Assembly (NCBI RefSeq): GCF_900112065.1
Contig: NZ_FOKE01000009.1
Span: 226,672 to 290,671, forward strand
Origin: Cohnella sp. OV330
GTDB taxonomy: Bacteria > Bacillota > Bacilli > Paenibacillales > Paenibacillaceae
DNA: 64,000 nucleotides
Direction of reading: 5' to 3'
Shown piece after piece: positions 34,650 to 43,931 of the stretch. The notes beneath the pieces were generated by a model that was not told the origin of the DNA, made no database searches, and worked only from the letters and a program-made list of their open reading frames with translations. The stretch's first letter is position 1. Each line of letters opens with the position of its first letter. Position numbers and translations under genes: made by a program.

Positions 34650-35548
34650 CATCCAACCAAGAAAAGTATCGGTTGATCTGCCGGAATGAAACATCGATTC
34701 CCATATTTTCTAGAGATTGGTGGCTAGATAGCGTTGCGGAGAATCAATGGGATGTAGCTTTAGCGGAACGAAACGGGATGATCGTCGCGGCTCTCCCATA
34801 CGTTAAAAAAGAAAATAAAATTATTATGCCCAAACATACCCAAACAATGGGGATTTGGGCTGCCTACCCGCCAAAGCAAAAAAATAGTACTCGACTTGGA
34901 TATGAAAAGGATATTTTCAATGAACTAATTGATCAACTCCCCACAGTCGATCATTTTTTTCAGCGATTTCATTATTCCGTAACGAACTGGCTGCCGTTTT
35001 ACTGGCGAGGCTACCAACAGACGACAAGATATACTTATGTTCTTGATCAACTTGAGGATTTGAACCGCGTTTTCAATGAATTTCGAAGTAATATAAAGAC
35101 GGATATACGCAAAGCCGTACGTTCGGTCGATATTAAAATAGAGGATGACATCGAGAAATTTTATACGGTTAATCAGAAAACGTTCGAACGGCAAAATGTC
35201 CCCATGGGTTATACATTGGATTATGTAAAGAAGATCGATCGCGCCTGTCGCGAGCGAAATTGCCGCAAAATGTGGTTCGCTTATGATCAGGATAACCGAA
35301 TACACGCTGCCATTTATGTGATTTGGGACGAAAATAGCGCCTACTACATTATGGGCGGAGGAGATCCGGAACTCCGCAACAGCGGCGCAACCTCCCTTTT
35401 GTTGTGGGAAGCGATTAAGCATTCGGCGACCGTCACAGCCAAATTTGACTTTGAAGGCAGTATGCTTGAGCCGGTAGAGCGCTTTTTCCGCGCTTTCGGG
35501 GCCAAGCAAACGCCTTACTTCCTCATAACCAAAGGAGAAGCGAATTGA
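34646..35548 (+). CDS. FemAB/GNAT-like acyltransferase
   Basis: A 300-residue protein; ATG at 34646 overlaps the previous stop (ATGA). The C-terminal half looks like a FemAB/BioF2-type GNAT fold: RSNIKTDIRKAVRSVDIKIE, FYTVNQKTFERQNVPMGYT, AIYVIWDENSAYYIMGGGDP, SGATSLLLWEAIKHS and FDFEGSMLEPVERFFRAFGA. It could acylate an amino sugar, for example the product of the aminotransferase that follows. It is the only GNAT-like protein in the island and so also a weak candidate for the missing PseH step. Confidence 0.72.
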   Translation: MTSNQEKYRLICRNETSIPIFSRDWWLDSVAENQWDVALAERNGMIVAALPYVKKENKIIMPKHTQTMGIWAAYPPKQKNSTRLGYEKDIFNELIDQLPTVDHFFQRFHYSVTNWLPFYWRGYQQTTRYTYVLDQLEDLNRVFNEFRSNIKTDIRKAVRSVDIKIEDDIEKFYTVNQKTFERQNVPMGYTLDYVKKIDRACRERNCRKMWFAYDQDNRIHAAIYVIWDENSAYYIMGGGDPELRNSGATSLLLWEAIKHSATVTAKFDFEGSMLEPVERFFRAFGAKQTPYFLITKGEAN

Positions 35549-36652
35549 ATGATCCCGCTGGTGAACCTAGAAAAACAATTCGAGAACATTAAATCGGAAG
35601 TGTTTGCTAAGATCGAGGAGGTATGCTTGTCCCGCCATTTTATCGATGGCAAGTATCTGGCCAAATTCGAGCGTGAGTTTAAGGAAATTCATGGTCATGA
35701 TATTTACGGTTGCGGGGCCAGCAGCGGGACAACGGCTCTCTTTCTGGCTTTAAAGGCGCTGAATGTAGGGCCGGGAGATGAAGTCATCACGACGCCGCAC
35801 ACCTTTATCGCGACTGCAGAAGCGATCTGCCATGTGGGTGCAAAGCCGGTTTTCGTGGATATTCATCCCGACACCTATACGATCGACGAGACTAAAATTG
35901 AAGCTGCCATTACGCGCCGCACGAAGGCAATTATCCCGGTTCATATTTACGGGAATGTCTGCAATATGAAAGCGATCATGGACATTGCCGAACGCCGCGG
36001 ACTTTACGTAATCGAAGATTGTGCGCAATCCCACTTGGCAACATTCGACGGACAGTTGGTCGGTACCTTTGGCGATGCCGCGGCATTCAGTTTTTTTCCG
36101 GGAAAAAACCTGGGCGCTTTCGGCGATGCGGGTTTTGTGCTGACCAGACATAAGCACTTAGAAGCGATCATGCGTAAATTGTCCAATCATGGGCGAACGG
36201 AAAAATACAAGCATGATATCATTGGATACAACTTTAGAATGGACGATATTCAAGCTGCGATTCTGTCCATTAAATTAAACTACTTGCAAGAATGGACGAA
36301 CAAGAGACAAGAGAAAACCGCGATCTATAATCATGCTTTTGCCAAAGAGGGCTTTCAGATCATGAAAGTACCGGAAGAAGTCGTGCCTGTTTATCATCTC
36401 TATGTCGTTCAGGTTAGTAATCGTAACGGCACGCTCGATCACTTGCGATCTAAAGGTATTCTGGCTTCTATACATTATCCGATTCCGCTTCATCTCCAGC
36501 CGGCATTCCAAGATTTGGGCTATCAGCAAGGGGATCTCCCTGTCGTCGAGCGGATCGCCGAACGGGTATTAAGTTTGCCGCTTTGCAGCGAGATTACGCA
36601 AGAGCAGTTGGAGTATGTTCGAGATGAGTTTTTGAAGGTGGCGAAGATTTGA
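35549..36652 (+). CDS. DegT/DnrJ/EryC1 sugar aminotransferase
   Basis: A 367-residue PLP enzyme starting right after the upstream stop. GASSGTTALFLALKALNVGP, TPHTFIATAEAICHVGAKP, VIEDCAQSHLATFDGQLVG and the PLP lysine in FFPGKNLGAFGDAG are all present. Its sequence is close to the WlbC/QdtB/FdtB group (3-keto sugar aminotransferases), in line with the Gfo/Idh dehydrogenase three genes upstream. It is distinct from the PseC-type enzyme at 45995. Confidence 0.88.
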   Translation: MIPLVNLEKQFENIKSEVFAKIEEVCLSRHFIDGKYLAKFEREFKEIHGHDIYGCGASSGTTALFLALKALNVGPGDEVITTPHTFIATAEAICHVGAKPVFVDIHPDTYTIDETKIEAAITRRTKAIIPVHIYGNVCNMKAIMDIAERRGLYVIEDCAQSHLATFDGQLVGTFGDAAAFSFFPGKNLGAFGDAGFVLTRHKHLEAIMRKLSNHGRTEKYKHDIIGYNFRMDDIQAAILSIKLNYLQEWTNKRQEKTAIYNHAFAKEGFQIMKVPEEVVPVYHLYVVQVSNRNGTLDHLRSKGILASIHYPIPLHLQPAFQDLGYQQGDLPVVERIAERVLSLPLCSEITQEQLEYVRDEFLKVAKI

Positions 36653-37804
36653 GTGAGTAAGCTTCGTATATTAAAAGTAACTGCCTTCTATAGGGAATAT
36701 ATTCGTCAAAGCTATCGCGATGGGATCGTATCGTCCATTTCCCCTTATCAGACTCAGTTCGAGGCGCTTTTCGGATCGGCTTTGCTTCCGTTGCACACGA
36801 TTTCACGTTATTTGAACGCGTTCCCCGATCTTGAGGTCATCGACGTGATCGCTAACGCCGATTCGCTTCAGGCTAAGTGGGCGGAGGAGCACCAAGTAGC
36901 GGTGGCCTCCAACAAAAATGTTGTATGGCACCAAATTCGTCACTATCGGCCGGATATCGTCTTCATTCACGATTGGATGGAGTGGAATAGCCTCTTTATC
37001 CAGGAACTGCGTTCGTCCTTTCCTTTTATTCAAAAAATAATTTGCTACCATGGCGGTCCCCTTGAAGACAAGCGAGGAACGGACTTCCAGGCGTTCGACT
37101 ACGTTATCACAGCTTCAGAAGCGTTGCGGAGCAAATATACTGCGTTTGGGGTTCAGAGCCATGCCGTTCTGCATTCCTTCGATCCCCGTGTCCTGGACTT
37201 GCTCCGCGATTATCGGTCACAAGTGACGGATACGTTCAGGAGGGATGCGTCCCAATACGATATCGTGTATTGCGGATCGTTGTTCGCCGGCGACAGTTTG
37301 CATAATGAGCGACTAAAGGTCATTACTTCGCTGGTCAGGCACGGCGTTTCTATGAAAGTGTTCGGGTTAATGAACGCAGAAGCAAAAAACGCATTGCTGG
37401 ATCCCCAGTCCGATCTGTACTGCCCGACATTGATGGAATTGGTCGAACCTCCTGTATTCGGCTTGGATATGTTCGCGATTTTATCCGCTTCTCGGACGGT
37501 ATTCAACTGTCATATCGACGTCGCCGAGTCAAGCGCGGGAAATATGAGAATGTTCGAGGCGACCGGCGTAGGCGCTTGCTTATTTACGGACTGGAAGTCG
37601 AATTTGCCAGATCTCTTCGATCCGGACAGCGATCTCATTTGTTATCGTAATGACGAGGACGCCGTAATGAAGAGCGAACGCATTCGTTCGAGGGCTTACG
37701 ACTTCGAGAAGATTGCCAAAAGCGGACAAGCAAGGACGTTAGCCGAGCACAAACTTAGCGACCGGGCCTCGCAATTGAGGGATATTATTCTTCAATCCGT
37801 CTGA
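36653..37804 (+). CDS. Glycosyltransferase, CgeB/GT1_2-like
   Basis: A 383-residue GT-B-like protein; GTG at 36653 lies directly behind the preceding TGA. RILKVTAFYREYIRQSYRDG, DIVFIHDWMEWNS, IICYHGGPLEDKRG and the C-terminal ESSAGNMRMFEATGVGACLF (read as SSAGNMRMFEATGVGACLF) with LPDLFDPDSDLICY are typical of the Glyco_trans_1_2 family seen in spore and surface glycan loci. No membrane segments. Donor unknown. Confidence 0.8.
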   Translation: MSKLRILKVTAFYREYIRQSYRDGIVSSISPYQTQFEALFGSALLPLHTISRYLNAFPDLEVIDVIANADSLQAKWAEEHQVAVASNKNVVWHQIRHYRPDIVFIHDWMEWNSLFIQELRSSFPFIQKIICYHGGPLEDKRGTDFQAFDYVITASEALRSKYTAFGVQSHAVLHSFDPRVLDLLRDYRSQVTDTFRRDASQYDIVYCGSLFAGDSLHNERLKVITSLVRHGVSMKVFGLMNAEAKNALLDPQSDLYCPTLMELVEPPVFGLDMFAILSASRTVFNCHIDVAESSAGNMRMFEATGVGACLFTDWKSNLPDLFDPDSDLICYRNDEDAVMKSERIRSRAYDFEKIAKSGQARTLAEHKLSDRASQLRDIILQSV

Positions 37805-37822
37805 TGCAGAAGGGATAGGCGC

Positions 37823-39883
37823 ATGATCATGAACGTGCTTCATCTTCATACCAACGACTATACCGGGGGAGCCTCGGCTGTCGCCAAGGATTTGGTCAAG
37901 TGGCAGCGTGCGAACGGTCACAGCTCCAGTATGCTGGTCGGATACAAAGAAAGCGGCGATTCATGGTCCTATCCGTTCGACATCGGCACGAACACAGCCG
38001 CTGCAGCAGAGCTCAAGTCTTCCGGTTGGTTGGACTTCGAATATGAAGGTAGCCGCGATCTGGCAAGCAATCCGCTGGTACAAGAGGCGGACTTACTGCA
38101 CCTTCACAATCTTCATGGCTATTATTTTCATCCTGCAGCCTTGCAGCCGCTGACTTCTTCCAAGCCTACGCTATGGACTTTGCATGATATGCAGTCAATT
38201 ACGGGGCACTGCGCCCATTCTTTCGAATGCGGGAAGTGGGAGACGGGCTGCCACGCTTGCCCTGATTTAAATACGTATCCCAGAGTGCTGACCGATAATG
38301 CGGGACCGTTATGGACTTTTAAAAAAGAAATCTACGATCGTTCAAGCTTTCACGTCGCGGTACCCTCGTTATGGTTAAAAAAGAAAGCGGAAAAAAGCAT
38401 TTTAAAGAATCATCCGATACGATTGATATACAATGGCATCGATACGGACGTCTTCAGCCCTCATCCTTCCGTTGCGAATCGCCAAGCCCTTCGCGAGAAG
38501 TATGGCATAGCGGAGACGACGCTTGTGGTAGGCGGCAGCGCAAACGGCGGCTTGTCGAATCCCTACAAAGGAGGCCAATACGCCGAAGAAGTGATTCGGC
38601 GTTGCAGCCAGAAGTTCGACGACTTTTTGTTTTTGAATATTGGAGGGGATGCCAGTTCCCCAAATCCCAATATAAGGAATATGGGATATATTCATAACAA
38701 AGAAGAACTGCGGGATGTTTATTCGCTCCTTGATTTATTTTTATTCACTTCCGTTGCCGACAATTGTCCGCTCGTTATTTTAGAAGCGATGTCCATGGGG
38801 ATTCCGATCGTCGGTTTTGCTACCGGAGGCGTACCCGAATTGGTACGGGACGGCGAGGAAGGCTACCTGGTGGCGCCGCGGGATGCCGACTCGCTGACGG
38901 AGCGGGCGCTCTCGTTGCTCCAAGATCGGGAGCGCCGCCGACTGTTCTCGAAGGAGTCGAGGCGCAGGGCCGAGCGCCATTTTTCGCTCGAAGCGATGAA
39001 CAATGCTTATCAGTCGGCCTATTCCGATGTCATTCAATCGCCAGAACGGCTGACGTTCCATTCAGCTAAGCGGACAGATGCGAATCCGCGCCCGTCAGTA
39101 AAAGCAAAGTTGATCATCGTTTTTGTGGGGAAGGAACGGCACGACAGCGCATTGTTGTTCGACCAAGCGCGCGAGAGCCTGTCCGATCTTTACGAGGTAG
39201 AACGATGGACTGAATCCCGTTTGTCCTCCCGCGAATTGGGGGCGAACGATCTCGTGTGGCCCATCCATTCGGAGATGAACGTTCAGCCCCAAGACCTGCC
39301 TTTTGTTCTCTACGATGCGCTGGATGTGGACTTCATTTGGACAGATCCGGTACTGCGCCGAAGGAGCGGCAGAAAGTTCTACAAACCTTTACGAATCGAT
39401 TTGGAAGCGGACTCTGGTCTCGTTCGCCTTTCGACGCGCAGACTCGGAGCCGTCATCTTCAGTGGTTCTTTTTTCAATACTCATAAAGCCGCCATCATGA
39501 ATGGGCATCCCATACAGACGAATGTCGGACGGCAAAAGCATTATCACACGGTTATGGTAAACTTGTTCTTGGACAATCATGTTCGGGAACAATTAAGGAC
39601 GTCCGGCGCGGATCGGTTTTATCTTTACGGTGCGGGCGGACATACCTCAGAGTTGCTACGGGAGCTTGAAGGTAATACGGCATTCGAAGGAATCGTGGAT
39701 AGCAATCCTTCGCTTAGCGGGAAAGAGATGGCGGGATTGCCGGTAGTTAATATAGAACAAGCGCTATCCGACGAGAAGATCGGCATTTTGATTTCTTCTT
39801 CCAGCTACGAGCAAGAGATTTTCGAACGGCTTGCGTCAATAGGGAACAATCCTATTATTCGAATCTACAGGGAAAGGGAGTGA
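37823..39883 (+). CDS. Family 4 glycosyltransferase with two extra C-terminal domains
   Basis: A 686-residue protein. Residues 1-405 are a family 4 GT-B enzyme: VLHLHTNDYTGGASAVAKDL, LWTLHDMQSITGHC, LIYNGIDTDVFSPH, and the donor-site SVADNCPLVILEAMSMGIPI with GFATGGVPELVRDG. Residues 415-590 form a separate domain I do not recognise (AKLIIVFVGKERHDSALLF, FIWTDPVLRRRSGRKFY). From about 597 the appended Rossmann-like domain reads FYLYGAGGHTSELLRELEG and GIVDSNPSLSGKEMAG. The length is well above the normal 380-420 of this family. Confidence 0.82.
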   Translation: MIMNVLHLHTNDYTGGASAVAKDLVKWQRANGHSSSMLVGYKESGDSWSYPFDIGTNTAAAAELKSSGWLDFEYEGSRDLASNPLVQEADLLHLHNLHGYYFHPAALQPLTSSKPTLWTLHDMQSITGHCAHSFECGKWETGCHACPDLNTYPRVLTDNAGPLWTFKKEIYDRSSFHVAVPSLWLKKKAEKSILKNHPIRLIYNGIDTDVFSPHPSVANRQALREKYGIAETTLVVGGSANGGLSNPYKGGQYAEEVIRRCSQKFDDFLFLNIGGDASSPNPNIRNMGYIHNKEELRDVYSLLDLFLFTSVADNCPLVILEAMSMGIPIVGFATGGVPELVRDGEEGYLVAPRDADSLTERALSLLQDRERRRLFSKESRRRAERHFSLEAMNNAYQSAYSDVIQSPERLTFHSAKRTDANPRPSVKAKLIIVFVGKERHDSALLFDQARESLSDLYEVERWTESRLSSRELGANDLVWPIHSEMNVQPQDLPFVLYDALDVDFIWTDPVLRRRSGRKFYKPLRIDLEADSGLVRLSTRRLGAVIFSGSFFNTHKAAIMNGHPIQTNVGRQKHYHTVMVNLFLDNHVREQLRTSGADRFYLYGAGGHTSELLRELEGNTAFEGIVDSNPSLSGKEMAGLPVVNIEQALSDEKIGILISSSSYEQEIFERLASIGNNPIIRIYRERE

Positions 39884-39885
39884 GC

Positions 39886-40875
39886 ATGATATATAAGGAT
39901 AGGTCTGGCAGTCAGCCGCTCTCGGGGGGGCCAACCGCCCTTTTTACATCCGTGGGTAGAAGGGTGCAACTGGTCCGGCACTTCGCCGAAGCCGGCTGGC
40001 GAGTGATCGGAGCGGATTTAAATCCTGCCGACTGTGCGGCTCAGGTGATATGCAGCAAGGTGCATGCTGTGCCGCCCTGTTCGGCAGGGCAACGCTATTA
40101 CGACAGGCTTTTGGAGATATGCCGGCTTGAGCAGATCGATTACCTGATCCCGTTGTACGAACCCGAACTCATCGGTTTGGCCGGAAGACAACGAGACTTC
40201 CAAGACTCCGGTACGACTGTCATCGTTTCTCAGGCCTCTTCTTTGGAGCTTTGCTTGAACAAGTTTCGTTTGTTTCAATTTCTTCGAAGTCATGAATTCG
40301 ATACGCCGGATACCTACTTGGAACCGGACAAGATCGATCATACGGAACGGAAGGGCTCCCGATGGGTCGTAAAGCCGGTGACGGGCATGGGAAGCAAGAA
40401 TATTCATATCGTCTCGCCAGACGAACTGTGCGCTGCTTATGGGCAAGTAAAATCGCCGCTTATTCAACGTTTCGTCCATGGGCAGGAATATAGCATCGAT
40501 GCTTATGTGGATCAAGCGGGCAATGTACGATCCGTCGTGCCGAGGAAGCGTCTGGTTGTTCGCTCGGGCGAGGTCAGCAAGTCTATTACCGTTGAGGACG
40601 AGGCGGTTACGAGAGAAACGGTTCGACTTCTTGCGGCATTGCAATTGTACGGCCCGGTCACTGTGCAGGGAATTAAGGAGTCCGACACGGGACGATTTTA
40701 TTTTATCGAAGTCAATCCGCGATTTGGCGGCGGGGTACCCCTCAGCATGCGGGCGGGGATTCCTTATGCGGAATGGATCGCCGACCGGAACTGCGATTGG
40801 AACGGAACGCTGCAGCCTTATCAAACCGGCCTTAAGATGCTAAGATACGATGAAGCCTTATTCGTAGAAGATTAG
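39886..40875 (+). CDS. ATP-grasp ligase (carbamoyl-phosphate-synthase-like)
   Basis: A 329-residue enzyme; ATG at 39886 follows GGAAAGGGAG (a GTG at 39880 is also possible). ATP-grasp features: ALFTSVGRRVQLVRHFAEAG, RWVVKPVTGMGSKNIHIVS, LIQRFVHGQEYSIDAYVD, and the metal site FIEVNPRFGGGVPLSMRAG. Family members ligate a carboxylate to an amine or thiol through an acyl phosphate. In a glycan locus it might attach an amino acid to an amino sugar. It is followed by a protein with a related but degenerate N-terminus. Confidence 0.82.
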   Translation: MIYKDRSGSQPLSGGPTALFTSVGRRVQLVRHFAEAGWRVIGADLNPADCAAQVICSKVHAVPPCSAGQRYYDRLLEICRLEQIDYLIPLYEPELIGLAGRQRDFQDSGTTVIVSQASSLELCLNKFRLFQFLRSHEFDTPDTYLEPDKIDHTERKGSRWVVKPVTGMGSKNIHIVSPDELCAAYGQVKSPLIQRFVHGQEYSIDAYVDQAGNVRSVVPRKRLVVRSGEVSKSITVEDEAVTRETVRLLAALQLYGPVTVQGIKESDTGRFYFIEVNPRFGGGVPLSMRAGIPYAEWIADRNCDWNGTLQPYQTGLKMLRYDEALFVED

Positions 40876-40888
40876 AACGGATGGTTGG

Positions 40889-42037
40889 ATGAAAAACGTA
40901 TTGATATACCCCTGCGGCACGGCAGAAGGTTTGGAGCTGAATCGTGCGCTTGGCCAGATGATCCATTATCGTCTCTACGGTCTCGGCGACAGGGAGGGTG
41001 ATCCGGGCGAGCTCGCGTATCTTCGCTATGAAGGGTTTCTTGCCGTCGAAGACGCCAAAGCGTTGGAAAAGCTGGAAGAGATCGTAGACAGGCTTAGTAT
41101 CGATTATATATACCCGGCCGATCCGGAAGCGCAGCGGCTTCTGATGGCAAACAAGTCTAAGCTAAGAGCTACGGTCGTCGGCTCCCCACACGATACGCTC
41201 GTGCTTTGCGGCGATAAACGAAAAGTGGACGCCCTTTCGGTACAGCTCGCAGCTTCTCTTGATCAGACGCCTGTGGATCCCGGGAGCAAAAAGGTTGAGG
41301 CTGAATATGAAGTTCTGGCTTTCACGGATCTCCAAGGACGGCTAAGATTCAGCAGGGCGCTCAGAAGCGAGGATTCTTCGATCTTAGAGTGCGACGGAGA
41401 GAGCCCGGTTGGACGGCAGTTAAGCGATCTCGCGGAGGCGTTAAATCGGCAGCTTGCATTTGAGGGTGCATGGTCCTTTCGCGTGTCCCATCCAGTCTCG
41501 GCTAACGCCAGAATCACGGGCATCGAATCGGGGTATAGCGCTCGCTTTGCTTATTATAGAAACAAAGGAATCAATATCGCGACGCTATCCTTGTTCGATC
41601 GCATGGGACATCAGATTGAGTTCCGGGAGCAGCAGCCGGGCTTGCGCGCCATGGAATATACCCAGTTGCGATACAGGCTCGAATACGAATATGATCACGT
41701 ATATATCGACCTTGACGATACGCTGATCGTGAACGGCGCCGTTAATCCGATGCTTGCGGCCTTTATTTATCAGTGCAGGAACAAAGGCAAGTCGGTACAC
41801 TTAATTACAAAGCATCGCGACGTGCTTCACGATACGTTGGAGAGATATCGGCTTCTCGCGTTGTTCGATCAAATCGTGTGGCTGAAGAGCTTGGACCAAA
41901 AGTGCTTGCATATGAAAAACAAACGCGCGATTTTTATCGACGATTCATTCTCGGAACGCAAGCAAGTGTCGGAGCGCTTAGGCATTCCCGTATTCGAGGT
42001 TAGCGCGGTGGAATGTCTATTGGATTGGAGACAATAA
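40889..42037 (+). CDS. Degenerate ATP-grasp-like/HAD-domain fusion protein
   Basis: A 382-residue protein. Residues 1-260 echo the ATP-grasp neighbour (VLIYPCGTAEGLELNRALGQ, IDYIYPADPEAQRLLM, DTLVLCGDKRKVDAL) but lack a recognisable metal-binding ENPR motif. From about residue 270 a HAD-like domain follows: VYIDLDDTLIVNGAVNP (DxDxT motif), KSVHLITKHRDVL and AIFIDDSFSERKQVSERLGI (in part). It probably acts with the ATP-grasp protein 13 bases upstream. The reaction is unknown. Confidence 0.68.
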   Translation: MKNVLIYPCGTAEGLELNRALGQMIHYRLYGLGDREGDPGELAYLRYEGFLAVEDAKALEKLEEIVDRLSIDYIYPADPEAQRLLMANKSKLRATVVGSPHDTLVLCGDKRKVDALSVQLAASLDQTPVDPGSKKVEAEYEVLAFTDLQGRLRFSRALRSEDSSILECDGESPVGRQLSDLAEALNRQLAFEGAWSFRVSHPVSANARITGIESGYSARFAYYRNKGINIATLSLFDRMGHQIEFREQQPGLRAMEYTQLRYRLEYEYDHVYIDLDDTLIVNGAVNPMLAAFIYQCRNKGKSVHLITKHRDVLHDTLERYRLLALFDQIVWLKSLDQKCLHMKNKRAIFIDDSFSERKQVSERLGIPVFEVSAVECLLDWRQ

Positions 42038-42072
42038 TCGGTTTATGGGCCGATCGTCGAAGGAGAATTCGG

Positions 42073-43125
42073 ATGAACAGAGATTTTCGCATAGTGGAAC
42101 GCCAGATCGGCAGAGGATTTAAGCCTTTCGTGATCGCCGAGATGTCGGGCAATCACAATCAATCTTTGGATAGGGCGCTGGCCATCGTAGATGCGGCTGC
42201 TGACGCAGGGGTGGATGCGTTGAAGCTGCAAACTTATACGGCCGATACGATGACGCTCGACATTGACGAAGGGGATTTTTTCATCAGCGATGAAGCCAGC
42301 TTGTGGAAAGGGGCCTCTCTTTACAAGCTGTACCAGGAAGCTTATACGCCATGGGAATGGCACGAACCCATTTTTCAAAGATGTCGCGAACGGGGGTTGA
42401 TTGCGTTCAGCACGCCGTTCGACGAAACCGCCGTCGATTTTTTGGAGCGGTTGGACGTTCCTGCATACAAGATCGCATCATTTGAAAATACGGATATACC
42501 GCTTATCCGCAAAGTGGCGCAAACAGGGAAGCCCTTGATCATCTCTACAGGAATGGCCTCCGTATCCGAGCTAGACGAGACCGTCAGAGCTGCAAGGGCA
42601 GCCGGGTGCAACAATCTGGTTTTGCTTAAATGTACCAGTACTTATCCTGCGACGCCGGAAAACTCTAACTTGTCTACCATGCCGCATCTGGCGGAGTTGT
42701 TCGATTGCCATGTCGGTATTTCGGACCATACGATGGGAACCGGCGTCAGCGTGGCCAGCGTAGCTTTGGGCGGTGTCGTCATCGAGAAGCACTTTACGCT
42801 TTCCCGCGCCGAAGGAGGCGTAGACTCGGCTTTTTCCATGGAACCTCACGAGATGGCGGCTCTTGTCCGCGAATCGGAGCAGGCTTGGCAGAGTCTCGGA
42901 CGTATTCAATACGGTCCGACAGCCATTGAAGTGCCTTCTTTGAAACACCGCCGTTCGCTATATTTCGTCAAGGATATCAAAGCGGGCGAAGTGCTGGATT
43001 CGACTCATATCCGCGCGATTCGACCGGGAGCGGGACTTTCGCCCAAACATATGGAGACGATTTTGGGAAGAACGGTTAGCCGTGACATCCAAAAGGGAAC
43101 GCCGGTCAGCTGGGAGCTTCTGTAG
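42073..43125 (+). CDS. pseI: Pseudaminic acid synthase
   Basis: A 350-residue enzyme condensing phosphoenolpyruvate with 2,4-diacetamido-2,4,6-trideoxy-L-altrose. ATG at 42073 follows AAGGAG; an in-frame ATG at 42013 lies inside the upstream gene. Hallmarks of PseI rather than NeuB: VIAEMSGNHNQSLDRAL, LQTYTADTMTLDI, SLYKLYQEAYTPWEWH, FDETAVDFLERLDVPAYKIA (in part), KCTSTYPATPENSNL and the SAF domain from RRSLYFVKDIKAGE. It heads pseF, pseG, a dehydratase and pseC in the same order style as the Bacillus sps genes. Confidence 0.93.
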   Translation: MNRDFRIVERQIGRGFKPFVIAEMSGNHNQSLDRALAIVDAAADAGVDALKLQTYTADTMTLDIDEGDFFISDEASLWKGASLYKLYQEAYTPWEWHEPIFQRCRERGLIAFSTPFDETAVDFLERLDVPAYKIASFENTDIPLIRKVAQTGKPLIISTGMASVSELDETVRAARAAGCNNLVLLKCTSTYPATPENSNLSTMPHLAELFDCHVGISDHTMGTGVSVASVALGGVVIEKHFTLSRAEGGVDSAFSMEPHEMAALVRESEQAWQSLGRIQYGPTAIEVPSLKHRRSLYFVKDIKAGEVLDSTHIRAIRPGAGLSPKHMETILGRTVSRDIQKGTPVSWELL

Positions 43126-43201
43126 AAGAGATAAAGATTCGGCACCGCGTTAGTATGTGCAGCATGACACCGATTTCGAGGAATCCGAAGGAGTGACATC
43201 T

Positions 43202-43927
43202 ATGCGTACGATAATAATCATTCAGGCCCGGATGGGGTCTTCTAGGCTGCCAGGAAAGGTATTGATGCCGCTTGGCGAAAGCTGCGTGTTGGATTATGTC
43301 GTAACGCGCTGCAAAGCGGTGAATGGAATCGCCGAAGTGGTCGTGGCTACCACGGCGCTCTCGCAGGACGACCCGATTGTTCAATGGTGCGCGGAAAACG
43401 GAGTCGCGTATGCCCGCGGTTCGGAGGAAGACGTGCTTCAGCGGTTTGTGGATGCCGCCGGTTCGTACTCGCCGGATTGGATCATTCGCGTCACGTCTGA
43501 TTGTCCGTTCGTAGACTATGAGTTGGCATCCGATATGACGGCGTTGATAGGCCATACAGATGCAGTTCTCATCGTGTGGAGCCACGCCATGCCTCGCGGC
43601 CTCGCCGTAGAACCCGTTTCCTACGGAGCGCTATTAAAGATGGCTGAAGTTGGGACAGAGCCCAGGCACCGGGAGCATGTTACCTATTACGCACACGAAT
43701 ATCCGCAGGCGTTCCGGCGCACGGCAGTACAGGTTCCCGCCGCTCTTCAATATCCGGCGTTGAGGATCACGCTGGACACGGAAGAGGATTACGCGCTTTG
43801 CAAAGCGATAGCGGAAGCCTTCCCGGGCGACAAGCTGATTCCCTCCACCGAGGTCGTCTCCTTTTTGAATCTTCATCCGGACATTCGCGCGCTTAATGCC
43901 CATATCGAACAAAAGCCGGTCGTCTAA
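43202..43927 (+). CDS. pseF: Pseudaminic acid cytidylyltransferase (SpsF/PseF-like)
   Basis: A 241-residue enzyme; ATG at 43202 follows AAGGAG. IIIIQARMGSSRLPGKVLM is the SpsF-type cytidylyltransferase signature, followed by GVAYARGSEEDVLQRFVDAA, IIRVTSDCPFVDYELAS and LRITLDTEEDYALCKAIAE. It should activate pseudaminic acid with CTP. It lies between the synthase and the PseG hydrolase. Confidence 0.88.
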   Translation: MRTIIIIQARMGSSRLPGKVLMPLGESCVLDYVVTRCKAVNGIAEVVVATTALSQDDPIVQWCAENGVAYARGSEEDVLQRFVDAAGSYSPDWIIRVTSDCPFVDYELASDMTALIGHTDAVLIVWSHAMPRGLAVEPVSYGALLKMAEVGTEPRHREHVTYYAHEYPQAFRRTAVQVPAALQYPALRITLDTEEDYALCKAIAEAFPGDKLIPSTEVVSFLNLHPDIRALNAHIEQKPVV

Positions 43928-43931
43928 AGAG

